Assembly (NCBI GenBank): GCA_964505265.1
Contig: CAZDGN010000011.1
Coordinates: forward strand, 1-51,335
Length of the DNA stretch: 51,335 nucleotides
Direction: 5' to 3'
From: CAILUF01 sp964505265
GTDB lineage: Bacteria; Pseudomonadota; Alphaproteobacteria; Rickettsiales; UBA1997
A program made the translations under genes and the position numbers. The notes beneath the pieces are model-generated. The model was not told where the DNA came from. It did not search any database and worked only from the letters and a program-made list of their open reading frames with translations. Positions 43,094-51,335 of the stretch are shown here, in pieces (position 1 is the first letter of the stretch; each line of letters starts with the position of its first letter).

Positions 43094-46000
43094 ATGAGCA
43101 AGAGAATTAAAAACCACATTATTATGAATTTTGCCTTGAAATTTAAGAAGCTAAATGTATTAAAAAATTTAATTATCTTATTTTTATTTTTATCCCTCAA
43201 TTCTTGTTCAGATTCTGGTTGTATTGAAGCTGATGATTTTGGCGAATATGATACCAAATCAATTAAAGTTTATTCTAATAATGCCGATGGATTATGCAAA
43301 TATAATGCTGCCTTAAATTATAACGATCCAAATCAACCTCAATTGTTAAAGGGATGCATTACATTAGATAATTGTTCAGGCAAATCTACCGAAACTGAAA
43401 AAGAATCTTGTGCTAAACTATGCGAAGCAAAATGTAAAAACAATCCTGCTTTACAAAAATCATATGCTACTCAAGCCAACTTTAATATTCCATCAGGAAC
43501 AAGTCTGTCTGAGCCACCGTGGATAGAAGTCGGTGATGATAATTTTAAAATTTATGAAAATACCAGAATTTTAGTCAGTGCCAATGGAGAAATTGAAATG
43601 GGAGAAAAAGGTGGCGATAATTTGGAATTACTAAAAATTGATTTGGTCGATAAATTATTTGATGACAAAACTAAATATCTTAGAATTTCAGCAAATGATC
43701 AAATGTCATTAAGAATATCGGCTGATTTTGGAATCGACACAAGTGGAGCATCGAGCGCTAGTTTTGAAAATTATTTTGATAATCCCTCGTTCAATAACTA
43801 CAGCTCCCAAGAAACTGCAACTACTATAACAGAATTAAAAAATAATGAAATTAAATTTAAACATCCACAAATTGCAAATGGTTCAAAAAGGCTTTTTGCA
43901 TATTTTATTAGTTCACCATCAATACCAGCAATTAGCGATGATAATTTAATTCCTATTTTGCCTGATCCAGCAAAATCGTCATGCGATTTAGAAATTAATA
44001 CTAATTGGCTTGGAACTGGAACTTCTAGATACACTAAAGCAAAATGTAGCAATGACGATAACAATAAACCAGATAAATATATTTTAAGTTCTCAATCGGC
44101 GGATTACGAAAATGACAACAAGTTAATAAGCAATTCTTTTAAAATGGATAATTATCCCGCTAACCAACAAAACATAAAATATAATGATTCTGGTTTTATC
44201 TTAAGATTTGATGAAGAAAATCTATTTTCCTTAAATCATCAACTTGAAAATAGAGCATTCATTTCGAATATTTCTAACAACCTTATGGCTGACACAATCT
44301 CATCATCTCTAAGTCCGCCAAATAAATATATTGATTACGAGATTAGATTAGTTTTATCTCCAATAAACATTGGGTCGAGTGATTGCCAAGATTATTTTCA
44401 AAACGCCAATACCAAGCCAAGATATAAAATTTTAAATGAAAATGAGCAATCTCCAGCAGATTCTTCTAGTTTTCAACCAATGATGAACGAAACCGACCCA
44501 GAAGTCTTAAATAATTTTAACTTACCTTCAAATGCAAAATTTACTTATAAAAGTTTTATACTTAAATCGGGTCAAAAAATATTAATTGAAAAAAAAGATA
44601 TTAGTGGCAATGATCCAAAAAATTTAAGCTGTAATTTTGAATTATTTTTTTACCCATATTTTTCAATTAAAAATACCATCTCTGGTATAGTAGAAATGGG
44701 TCATATATATTATTATTCCTTAAGGGTGGGTGGAGATTTTGTAAATGTTGACGGAACAAATTCATCTCAATCAACATTTTCGAATTTATCCAATTGCAAT
44801 ATGAGTATTAACATCAAAAATCCTGATGGCACATATGAATTTTCCAATAATCAAACCTATGAATTTAATAATAATAATATTGGAAACAAACAAATATATT
44901 TAAGAAAAGGACAGGAACTATTAATTAAGCCAGATATTTGGAATAAATATTATACATTACAAAGTTCAGGAGAAACTTATAATATAAATTGTGGAGTTGG
45001 TTTTTATATCAAAAAAGAACCAAAACCTGCAGTATTATGTCATAAACAAAAAATCATTAAAATTAATGTTAACGAAGATTACAATTCAAGCAATAACTGC
45101 AAAAATTTATTAATTGATAATAATATAATTCAAGGATGTTCAATTAATTATGATGAGTGTTCTAATTTCAAGGATTCTAGCGGCACTATTAATACAAAAT
45201 TTTGTCCAACTGAATGCCTTCCTTTGGAGGAAGATTTTAAACAAACCACTTGCAAACCATCAATTGTAAATGGAGCTTTTACTTCGGCAACAAATTGTCC
45301 AGACATAAGTTCAATCACTAATTTTGATTTCCAAACAGTCACCCCCGCCACAAACCCCGCATCATTGAAAACTGAATATAATAAAATTAACATCAAATGT
45401 GCCCAAACATGTCCATCAAATAGTGATTCAATTTGCAAAAATTTTTCAAGCTTTTATACATCTTCCTCATCTAAATATTATTCAGTCTATAACCCGCTTA
45501 CAGCTCCCGAAAAAACTAATTTTATGACTTTTGATAAATGCAAAGCATGTCTTGATTCTAGTTTATCAAAAATTAAAACCGATTTCTTTCCAGAAAATTC
45601 AACTAATCTTGATTTGTGTTATGATTTAGAAAATTACACTGGAAGCATTTTAGATTTTTACACAAAATCTCCATCTACTGTGGATAGAATGGAGGTAACC
45701 GATCTAAAAAACAAAGGTTTACAATATTTATCACCTTTTGTAAATAATTATGGAAATTTTTATCCACTTATAAATTCGGAAGGTACTAGCCCTTGGACTT
45801 TGAAAAATTATTACCAAACTAAAAACTCAACTTTTTTTACCAGTAATGGCTATCTTAAATTTACATTAATTTCCAATCCAATTGATATTTTTTCCTCAAC
45901 AACTCCACCATCTCAGAGCAACATAAATATAGATTTTATTAACAATATTTTTTATAATTCTACAAATAATAGTAATCTAATTAAGGATTCTAGTATAGTT

Positions 46001-49000
46001 CAAATTATACCATCTTACTCAACTAAATTTTCAAGCGGACAAAAATTATCAATACTACCATGTTATAACGATGGAAGCGGAAAATGCTCTGGCTATTCTA
46101 GCTCTTCTGAAATAATTCGTACAAATCCAATTGCAAGTTCAAATATTGATCTTATTCCAAAAATCGTTTCATTCGATGAAGCAACTGGATTAATCGATCC
46201 TACAAATAACTATAGCTTTAATGAATTTGGAAACTTAACAAGAATAACCAACCAAATTGATGGAGACTGCTCTGGATTATATCAACCATATAATGGAGCA
46301 AATTTTCTTTGTTTAAACAATCAAGGAGCTCTTAATGACAACAGACTTTCCTTTAAAATCATCGATAATGAAAAACCTAATTGTAAATTATCGGATGGAA
46401 CAGATTGTTCAATTGGTTCTGATTGCAATGGTGTGAAAGCAATAAATTTAAACTGGGATGGAAGTACGAGCGGAAATTGTGATGAAGCCACTGCGGCTTG
46501 TGTTAAAAAATATTATTGTGCTAATAAATATTTTAACAATAGCGGAAAATATGATGTAAAAATTAGAGTGATGAATCCTGAAAAAACCAAAACTTCAAAT
46601 TTAATAAATAGCATAATTTCGCCAGTAATGGAAGAAATTGATGGCTTCTCTAAAGAAAAAGATGAAAATTTACAGCTTTTATCAGAAGCATCAATTTATA
46701 ATAAATTTTATAAACAATATCCTACTCCCAATATAAGAACTGTTAATCTTGATACAGTTTTTACTACCGATAATTTATTCAATAATTCCGGAGATTTAAT
46801 AGAAGATTCTCAAAGATACGATTTTAATCAAAATGATATTCAAGGTGGTAAAATTGTAAATGTGAATATTCCTAAAAACACCTCAGTCAACTGCACTAAA
46901 GGCAATGGTTGCGTTATAGCTTATATAGGAGGATTTTTTGGAGATATGGTTGATGCTAGTAACATTGATGCTAATAAGGTCGATATTACAAATTCAAATT
47001 GCTTTTCTTCAAATGCAAACCTTAGATCAAAGCTTTTCCAATGTGTAGGAAAAATTAGCTGTTCACTTACCTTGAAATCTTTAGATGGAAATCAAAATCG
47101 TTTAATTAACGATATTGGTTACATTACAGTTAATCAAAGAAGTCCAACTAATTTTTTAGATTCTCCTCAAATTTGCAATAAATCACTACATGTTTTTGTA
47201 GCATATAAATTAGCCTCATCACCTTTAGAAAAAACAAATCAAGCAAAAAGAATATACAATAATATAACTAATAATCCGATTTTTAAATCCACTCTAACCT
47301 TATCAATGGTATTGATGATATCATTTTATGGACTCGGTTTTTTGATGGGAGTATCCGAATTTAAGCAATCAGAAATTATGAGTAGATTAGTAAAAATGGG
47401 TTTAATTTATTTATTTACCAGCCCTAATGCTGGATGGATTTTTTTTGAAAAATTCTTTGTATCTTTTTTTAAAGAAGGAGCCGACTATTTAACATTTCTA
47501 ATGGCATCAATTTTTTCTGATGGTGAAAAAATTAACGAAGCTCTATTAACCAACAACTTTTCGGACAAATCTCCTTTATTTGAATCAGTAGATAAAGTGC
47601 TCGGACTTTATCTGATTAACGATATTGTTCATAAAAAAATCACCGCTTTACTTTTTTATAATTTTGTCGGAATTCTTTATTGTGTAATTTTATATTATTG
47701 CGCCATAACTTATGTTTATGCGGTTTCGAATGCGGTTTTGCTATATCTAACTGCACAATTTTTTACCACAGTTTTATTTGTAATTGGTCCATTCTTTTTT
47801 ATTTTTCTACTATTTAAACAAACCAAAACATTTTTTGATAATTGGCTAAACAGCCTAATTGGATTTGCATTGCAACAAATTTTTGTAATTTTCACCCTAA
47901 ATATTTTTAATACCATAATTTATATGGCAACAAAAATGGCTCTTAGTTACAGAGTATGCTGGGATAATATCTGGAATATAAATAGCTTTGGTTTTAATAT
48001 GTCATTATTTTCTTATTGGACTATTCAAGATGCTCCACCCTATATTAATGAGGTCAATAAAATAAATGTAAATGGCGAATATAAAAATACTTCACCATCG
48101 TTAACAATGGTGCTTTTAACATGGTCTATGGTAACTATCATGAGATCATTTTTAAGTACGATTTCGGATTTGGCGGCTCAATTATCTGGAGGAATTCAAG
48201 CCTCTTCTCTTGGAACTGGTGTATCAGCTGGGGTTAATAAGGCAATAGGAGCAGTTAAGAAAATTGGTAGTAAAGCATTTGATAAAGTGGGTGGTAACAA
48301 GTTAATTAGGACTGTTGATAAAGATGTATTTGGTTCAGGAAAAGATGCAAAAATAGAAAGAAAGAAGAAAAGGGAGCAAAATAAAAGCGATATAAAAGAT
48401 ATAGCACAGATGGCTAAAGCTGGCGATGATGCTGTGACAAAATATAAACAAGAAAACACTGCAGACTTTGCAAAAATGAGTGAAGCCGATAAGAAAAAAA
48501 CATTAATTGATGTCAAAAAAAACGCGATGACAGAATATGCCAAAGGTAGCGGCAAAAGTCAAAAAGATATCGATAGATTAATGAATTTAAGGGGTTTTAA
48601 AGGAAATTCTGGTGATAATATTTTTGGAGCTGGAATTAATTTAATAAGAAGTAGCGGCACTTTAAGAGCCTCTCTTTCGGATAAAGTATTAGCGGTCGAT
48701 ACTGGATTTTCTGGAAAAGAAATAAAAGGTGCTATGGCTAATATGGATGAGGATCAAAGAAAGGGTTTTATGGAGAATTTAAAATCAGGTGAAATTCAAA
48801 AAAAAGGGGGAAATGTTGCAAACACCTCTCTAGCCTCAGCAAGAGAAACCGCAATCAAGCAACTGGAAGAAAGTGGCAAAATCGATAAAAAGTCAAATAT
48901 CTTAAATTCTAGCACCATTCAGAGCGGTCTTAGAGCAATTGGAGGAGAACAAAAACGCTCAGTTAATGATGAAAATCTTATACAAGAACAAATGAAAAAG

Positions 49001-49573
49001 AATGCGATCAATTCTTCAGTTGACAAAGGAAGTAATTTTAGCGCGAGGGAAATTGACAAATATGAGAAACTTGCAAAATATCAGGATGCTAAAGAAATTG
49101 GAGACAAAGATGGAATGAAAGAAGCTCGCAAAGAGTATAAGGAGGCAAAACTGAATGCTAAAATTGAGGGTAAAACTTCAAAATCAGCAAGATCTGAAAG
49201 TCAAAAAGATGCAAGCAAAAAAAGAATCGAGAAATCCAAAAAGGATAATGAAAACAACATCAAACAAAATAAAAAAGAACAAGAGAATAAGGAGGCAGAA
49301 ATTGCTAAAGCAAATGATAATATCAATAGTAATCCAGCACATAGAGAAATGGATGAACTTAATTCTAAAATTAAAGAAGGAAAAGCATCGGATGAAGATA
49401 AATCAAAATTCAATAAAATGGTTATTGATGACAACGAAAATAGTCAAAAAACTGGTGAGCAAAGCTATAAAGAAAAAGATTCAATTCGATCAAATTTAAA
49501 AGAAGATTTAACTGAATTAAAAGAAAAAGGTGAAAATTTTAAAAAAATTGGAAATATTTTAGGAAATGAATAA
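43094..49573 (+). CDS. giant VirB6/TrbL-family lipoprotein (paralog 2)
   Basis: A 2159-residue paralog whose ATG abuts the previous stop. A lipobox LNSC (Cys38) is followed by GCIEADDFG, as in paralog 1. The ectodomain spans about 40-1395, the VirB6 membrane block about 1400-1700 (ISFYGLGFLMGVSEFKQSE, IGPFFFIFLLFKQTKTFFDN) and a Lys/Glu/Asn-rich tail 1700-2159. A second in-frame ATG at residue 11 (43124) would give a shorter signal and may be the true start. Ectodomain pieces such as RKGQ-LLIKP and INCGVGFYIKK match paralog 1. It probably acts in the same channel or as an alternative subunit. Confidence 0.9.
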   Translation: MSKRIKNHIIMNFALKFKKLNVLKNLIILFLFLSLNSCSDSGCIEADDFGEYDTKSIKVYSNNADGLCKYNAALNYNDPNQPQLLKGCITLDNCSGKSTETEKESCAKLCEAKCKNNPALQKSYATQANFNIPSGTSLSEPPWIEVGDDNFKIYENTRILVSANGEIEMGEKGGDNLELLKIDLVDKLFDDKTKYLRISANDQMSLRISADFGIDTSGASSASFENYFDNPSFNNYSSQETATTITELKNNEIKFKHPQIANGSKRLFAYFISSPSIPAISDDNLIPILPDPAKSSCDLEINTNWLGTGTSRYTKAKCSNDDNNKPDKYILSSQSADYENDNKLISNSFKMDNYPANQQNIKYNDSGFILRFDEENLFSLNHQLENRAFISNISNNLMADTISSSLSPPNKYIDYEIRLVLSPINIGSSDCQDYFQNANTKPRYKILNENEQSPADSSSFQPMMNETDPEVLNNFNLPSNAKFTYKSFILKSGQKILIEKKDISGNDPKNLSCNFELFFYPYFSIKNTISGIVEMGHIYYYSLRVGGDFVNVDGTNSSQSTFSNLSNCNMSINIKNPDGTYEFSNNQTYEFNNNNIGNKQIYLRKGQELLIKPDIWNKYYTLQSSGETYNINCGVGFYIKKEPKPAVLCHKQKIIKINVNEDYNSSNNCKNLLIDNNIIQGCSINYDECSNFKDSSGTINTKFCPTECLPLEEDFKQTTCKPSIVNGAFTSATNCPDISSITNFDFQTVTPATNPASLKTEYNKINIKCAQTCPSNSDSICKNFSSFYTSSSSKYYSVYNPLTAPEKTNFMTFDKCKACLDSSLSKIKTDFFPENSTNLDLCYDLENYTGSILDFYTKSPSTVDRMEVTDLKNKGLQYLSPFVNNYGNFYPLINSEGTSPWTLKNYYQTKNSTFFTSNGYLKFTLISNPIDIFSSTTPPSQSNINIDFINNIFYNSTNNSNLIKDSSIVQIIPSYSTKFSSGQKLSILPCYNDGSGKCSGYSSSSEIIRTNPIASSNIDLIPKIVSFDEATGLIDPTNNYSFNEFGNLTRITNQIDGDCSGLYQPYNGANFLCLNNQGALNDNRLSFKIIDNEKPNCKLSDGTDCSIGSDCNGVKAINLNWDGSTSGNCDEATAACVKKYYCANKYFNNSGKYDVKIRVMNPEKTKTSNLINSIISPVMEEIDGFSKEKDENLQLLSEASIYNKFYKQYPTPNIRTVNLDTVFTTDNLFNNSGDLIEDSQRYDFNQNDIQGGKIVNVNIPKNTSVNCTKGNGCVIAYIGGFFGDMVDASNIDANKVDITNSNCFSSNANLRSKLFQCVGKISCSLTLKSLDGNQNRLINDIGYITVNQRSPTNFLDSPQICNKSLHVFVAYKLASSPLEKTNQAKRIYNNITNNPIFKSTLTLSMVLMISFYGLGFLMGVSEFKQSEIMSRLVKMGLIYLFTSPNAGWIFFEKFFVSFFKEGADYLTFLMASIFSDGEKINEALLTNNFSDKSPLFESVDKVLGLYLINDIVHKKITALLFYNFVGILYCVILYYCAITYVYAVSNAVLLYLTAQFFTTVLFVIGPFFFIFLLFKQTKTFFDNWLNSLIGFALQQIFVIFTLNIFNTIIYMATKMALSYRVCWDNIWNINSFGFNMSLFSYWTIQDAPPYINEVNKINVNGEYKNTSPSLTMVLLTWSMVTIMRSFLSTISDLAAQLSGGIQASSLGTGVSAGVNKAIGAVKKIGSKAFDKVGGNKLIRTVDKDVFGSGKDAKIERKKKREQNKSDIKDIAQMAKAGDDAVTKYKQENTADFAKMSEADKKKTLIDVKKNAMTEYAKGSGKSQKDIDRLMNLRGFKGNSGDNIFGAGINLIRSSGTLRASLSDKVLAVDTGFSGKEIKGAMANMDEDQRKGFMENLKSGEIQKKGGNVANTSLASARETAIKQLEESGKIDKKSNILNSSTIQSGLRAIGGEQKRSVNDENLIQEQMKKNAINSSVDKGSNFSAREIDKYEKLAKYQDAKEIGDKDGMKEARKEYKEAKLNAKIEGKTSKSARSESQKDASKKRIEKSKKDNENNIKQNKKEQENKEAEIAKANDNINSNPAHREMDELNSKIKEGKASDEDKSKFNKMVIDDNENSQKTGEQSYKEKDSIRSNLKEDLTELKEKGENFKKIGNILGNE

Positions 49574-49640
49574 TAAATTTTTAAAAAAACCTAATTAACA
49601 TTTAAAAAAATTAACAATAATTTAACAATATAAATAAAGT

Positions 49641-49668
49641 TTGCTTATCAAAGCTAATGCAATATAAT
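49641..49668 (+). promoter_or_regulatory. putative promoter of the pseudopilin-like gene
   Basis: TATAAT (49663-49668) is a perfect -10. TTGCTT (49641-49646) is 16 bases upstream and matches only the first half of a -35 consensus. The predicted start lies about 35 bases before the ATG at 49709. This separates the gene from the virB6 pair. Confidence 0.4.
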
Positions 49669-49708
49669 TAAATTCAATAATTCTTCATTATATCAATCTA
49701 GTTTCTAT

Positions 49709-50395
49709 ATGAATAGCTCAATTTTGACAAAGTTACTTGTAATAATTTTAATTGCAATTTCATTAATTATTTCCATTACGATAAAGAATCTATTTTATAG
49801 CAACCAATCAAAAGCATTAATTATGCAAATTAAAAAAATAAATTTAGCAATTGATGAATTCACTCAAAAATATCACGCATTACCTGGAGACATAAATAAT
49901 ACCATTAAATTTGGTTTGAGTGCCTACAATACTGACGGTAACCAAGATAATAATATTAAAGATTCAAATGGAAATATTATAATGGCAAATTCTGAAATAG
50001 TTTACTTTTGGCATCATTTATCAAATTCAAAAATCTTGCTTGAAAAATATGATGGCAACGAAAATGAAATGGCAAAAACTAAATACACATTTCCAGAAAG
50101 TAAAATTGGAAATGCTGGAATTATTGCCTTTAGCGATAAAAACAAAACCTATTTACAAATTGGTTATAGTCACTCTGATGGATATCGAATTTTCACTAAA
50201 AATGAAACATTAACACCAAATGAAGCATTTTTAGTTGATAAAAAAATTGATGATCAAAATCCAAGTAAAGGTTTAATTTTTGTTGCAGGAGGTGATAGTT
50301 TAAATTTTTTACAAAATTCAATTTGTGCATTAAATGATTCATATAATATTAATGTCTCAAAACCTGCTTGCCAATTGATTATAGAGCTTAAATAA
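49709..50395 (+). CDS. type IV pilin/pseudopilin-like protein
   Basis: A 228-residue protein with one N-terminal hydrophobic helix (about 8-30) running into an amphipathic helix, then KYHALPGDINNTIKFG near 51, a pattern I associate with pilin-like type II secretion proteins of alphaproteobacteria. The globular part has a DGNQDNNIKD stretch and two cysteines near the C-terminus. The canonical prepilin peptidase site (G|FxxxE) is missing, so it may not be processed. No other pilus gene is nearby. The family assignment is tentative. Confidence 0.6.
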   Translation: MNSSILTKLLVIILIAISLIISITIKNLFYSNQSKALIMQIKKINLAIDEFTQKYHALPGDINNTIKFGLSAYNTDGNQDNNIKDSNGNIIMANSEIVYFWHHLSNSKILLEKYDGNENEMAKTKYTFPESKIGNAGIIAFSDKNKTYLQIGYSHSDGYRIFTKNETLTPNEAFLVDKKIDDQNPSKGLIFVAGGDSLNFLQNSICALNDSYNINVSKPACQLIIELK

Positions 50396-50466
50396 TATTT
50401 AATTAATTATAAGAAAATATTATTAGAAATTAATTTTTAATAAGTTATTTATATAAGGTTTTTATT

Positions 50467-51216
50467 ATGAATACAAAAAATAAAGAAATGAATTTAGCTT
50501 CCCACTTCAATGAATTAAGGACTCGGTCATTATTTTCTTTTTGTTTTTATTTAATAATTTTTTTAATTTGTTTTTTTTATGCAAAAGAAATTTATCAAAT
50601 TTTACTCAAACCTTTTGTTGAAGTTTCTAAAAATAACATTTATAGAAAGTTAATCTACACCAGTCCTACCGAGGCTTTTACCACATATTTAAAATTATCA
50701 TTTTATACTAGTTTATTTTTATCATTTCCAATTTTTTTTGCAGAATTTTATCTTTTTTTATCCCCCGCCTTATATAAAAATGAGAAAAAAAATATTTTAA
50801 TAATCATTTTTTCTTCATTTTTTTTATTCATTTTTGGAGCATTTTTTTGCTATTTTTTTATTCTTCCGCTAACTTTAGAATTCTTCTCCGCCTTTGAAAA
50901 TTCTGGCTCCATAGGTGATGGTGAGATGCCAATTTATCTCGAAACAAAAATTAGTGAATATCTAAATTTTACCATAAATTTACTATTTGGTTTTGGTATT
51001 GCATTTTTATCACCTTTGTTCTTGCTTTTTTTATTAAAAAGTGGTGTTGTAAATGTTAAGGATTTAAGTGCAAAAAGAAGATACTGGATTGTAATAATTT
51101 TTATATTATCAGCAATTCTTACTCCTCCGGATGTCTTGAGTCAGATTACTTTGGCAATTTTATTAATTTTGTTATTTGAAATTGTCATCTTAATTGCAAA
51201 ATATATTAACAAATAA
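50467..51216 (+). CDS. tatC: Sec-independent translocase subunit TatC
   Basis: A 249-residue integral membrane protein with six predicted helices. The N-terminal LASHFNELRTRSLFS holds the conserved (H/N)xxELRxR region that recognises twin-arginine signal peptides. YTSPTEAFTTYLKLS, PIFFAEFYLFLSPALY and the late TPPDVLSQ segment complete the TatC pattern. The length is normal. tatA/tatB are not in view. A histone-like gene begins 12 bases downstream. Confidence 0.95.
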   Translation: MNTKNKEMNLASHFNELRTRSLFSFCFYLIIFLICFFYAKEIYQILLKPFVEVSKNNIYRKLIYTSPTEAFTTYLKLSFYTSLFLSFPIFFAEFYLFLSPALYKNEKKNILIIIFSSFFLFIFGAFFCYFFILPLTLEFFSAFENSGSIGDGEMPIYLETKISEYLNFTINLLFGFGIAFLSPLFLLFLLKSGVVNVKDLSAKRRYWIVIIFILSAILTPPDVLSQITLAILLILLFEIVILIAKYINK

Positions 51217-51228
51217 TTTTATAAATCT

Positions 51229-51335
51229 ATGGCTACAGTTAAAAAAACTGCAACTAAAACCGTTGCTAAAAAAGCTCCAGCTAAAAAAGTTGTGGCTAAA
51301 AAAGCTCCAACTAAAAAAGTTGTGGCTAAAAAAGC
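51229..51335 (+). CDS. Lys/Ala-rich histone H1-like protein, 5' part
   Basis: The reading frame opens at ATG 51229 and runs off the window after 35 full codons. It encodes MATVKKTATKTVAKKAP and continues as repeated AKKAP(A/T)KKVV units. Such sequence is typical of bacterial histone H1-like, nucleoid-associated or surface Lys-rich proteins. Only the repetitive N-terminus is visible, so a folded domain beyond the edge cannot be judged. It may be co-transcribed with tatC. Confidence 0.7.
   Translation, partial: MATVKKTATKTVAKKAPAKKVVAKKAPTKKVVAKK
51265..51335 (+). repeat. 30-bp in-frame tandem repeat
   Basis: Two full copies (51265-51294 and 51295-51324) and part of a third encode AKKAP(A/T)KKVV. 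The two copies differ by one base. The array continues beyond the window edge, so the copy number is unknown. In-frame length makes copy-number change tolerable to the protein. Confidence 0.85.

Noticed and set aside
48196..48555. 119-residue minus-strand hydrophobic frame within paralog 2
   Set aside because: It is antisense to the Lys-rich tail of virB6 paralog 2 and has no promoter or family signal.

Overview
The window is very AT-rich, tightly packed bacterial DNA. It reads as an alphaproteobacterium of the Rickettsiales or a close relative. The evidence is a lone VirB11, two giant tandem VirB6/TrbL proteins with lipoprotein signals, ankyrin-repeat proteins, and a set of mitochondrion-related alphaproteobacterial genes (COQ9, ELM1-like, M16 processing-peptidase-like, Atp10-like, alphaproteobacterial AddB). 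ArgC, ArgD and an IlvE-type aminotransferase are intact. Classical intracellular Rickettsia and Ehrlichia have mostly lost such genes, so a less reduced or partly free-living or epibiotic lineage is plausible. That placement is inference; no marker gene here fixes the genus.

Layout. 1-1060: the 3' part of tRNA-Ala(GGC), a relatively GC-rich cluster of nested palindromes, a DMT-family membrane protein, initiator tRNA-Met, a perfect 30-bp palindrome and a degenerate duplicate of the initiator tRNA 3' half. 1061-3268: an unknown membrane protein and a hipBA toxin-antitoxin pair with a near-leaderless promoter/operator. 3484-6988 (minus): porin, virB11, lpxD, almost touching. 7052-13260: folC, dadA, addB, truA. 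13261-16479 (minus): coq9, cvpA, fabG, trxB as one operon. 16592-23772: argD, then (minus) an mnhE-like gene, ligA, yidD and two secreted ankyrin proteins. 23837-28056: ribH, an Atp10-like lipoprotein, an M16 peptidase and an ABC-F ATPase. 28084-29569 (minus): a Crp/Fnr regulator, a PLA2-like lipoprotein and a small secreted protein in one operon, with an FNR-type box over the regulator's own promoter. 29749-37188 (mostly plus): gmd-like, ilvE, a nuclease, argC, mnmE, a basic unknown protein, rlmH (minus), coaD, ELM1-like. 37319-49573: the two giant VirB6 paralogs. 49709-end: a pseudopilin-like protein, tatC, and the start of a Lys/Ala-rich histone H1-like gene with 30-bp tandem repeats.

Together, much of the window concerns the cell envelope and its traffic: lpxD, a porin, yidD, tatC, several lipoproteins, type IV secretion and sugar-nucleotide metabolism. 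Housekeeping genes for DNA repair, tRNA modification and cofactors are interspersed. The most unusual material is the Fnr-PLA2-secreted protein operon, the paired giant VirB6 lipoproteins, the secreted ankyrin pair hitched to ligA-yidD, and the palindrome/tRNA-fragment region at the left end. No stretch over 300 bases lacks a gene. The longest gap (769-1060, about 290 bases) holds the 30-bp palindrome, a small hairpin and the tRNA remnant. The gap at 3269-3483 holds the hipBA promoter and otherwise nothing recognisable. No CRISPR array, insertion sequence or rRNA was seen.
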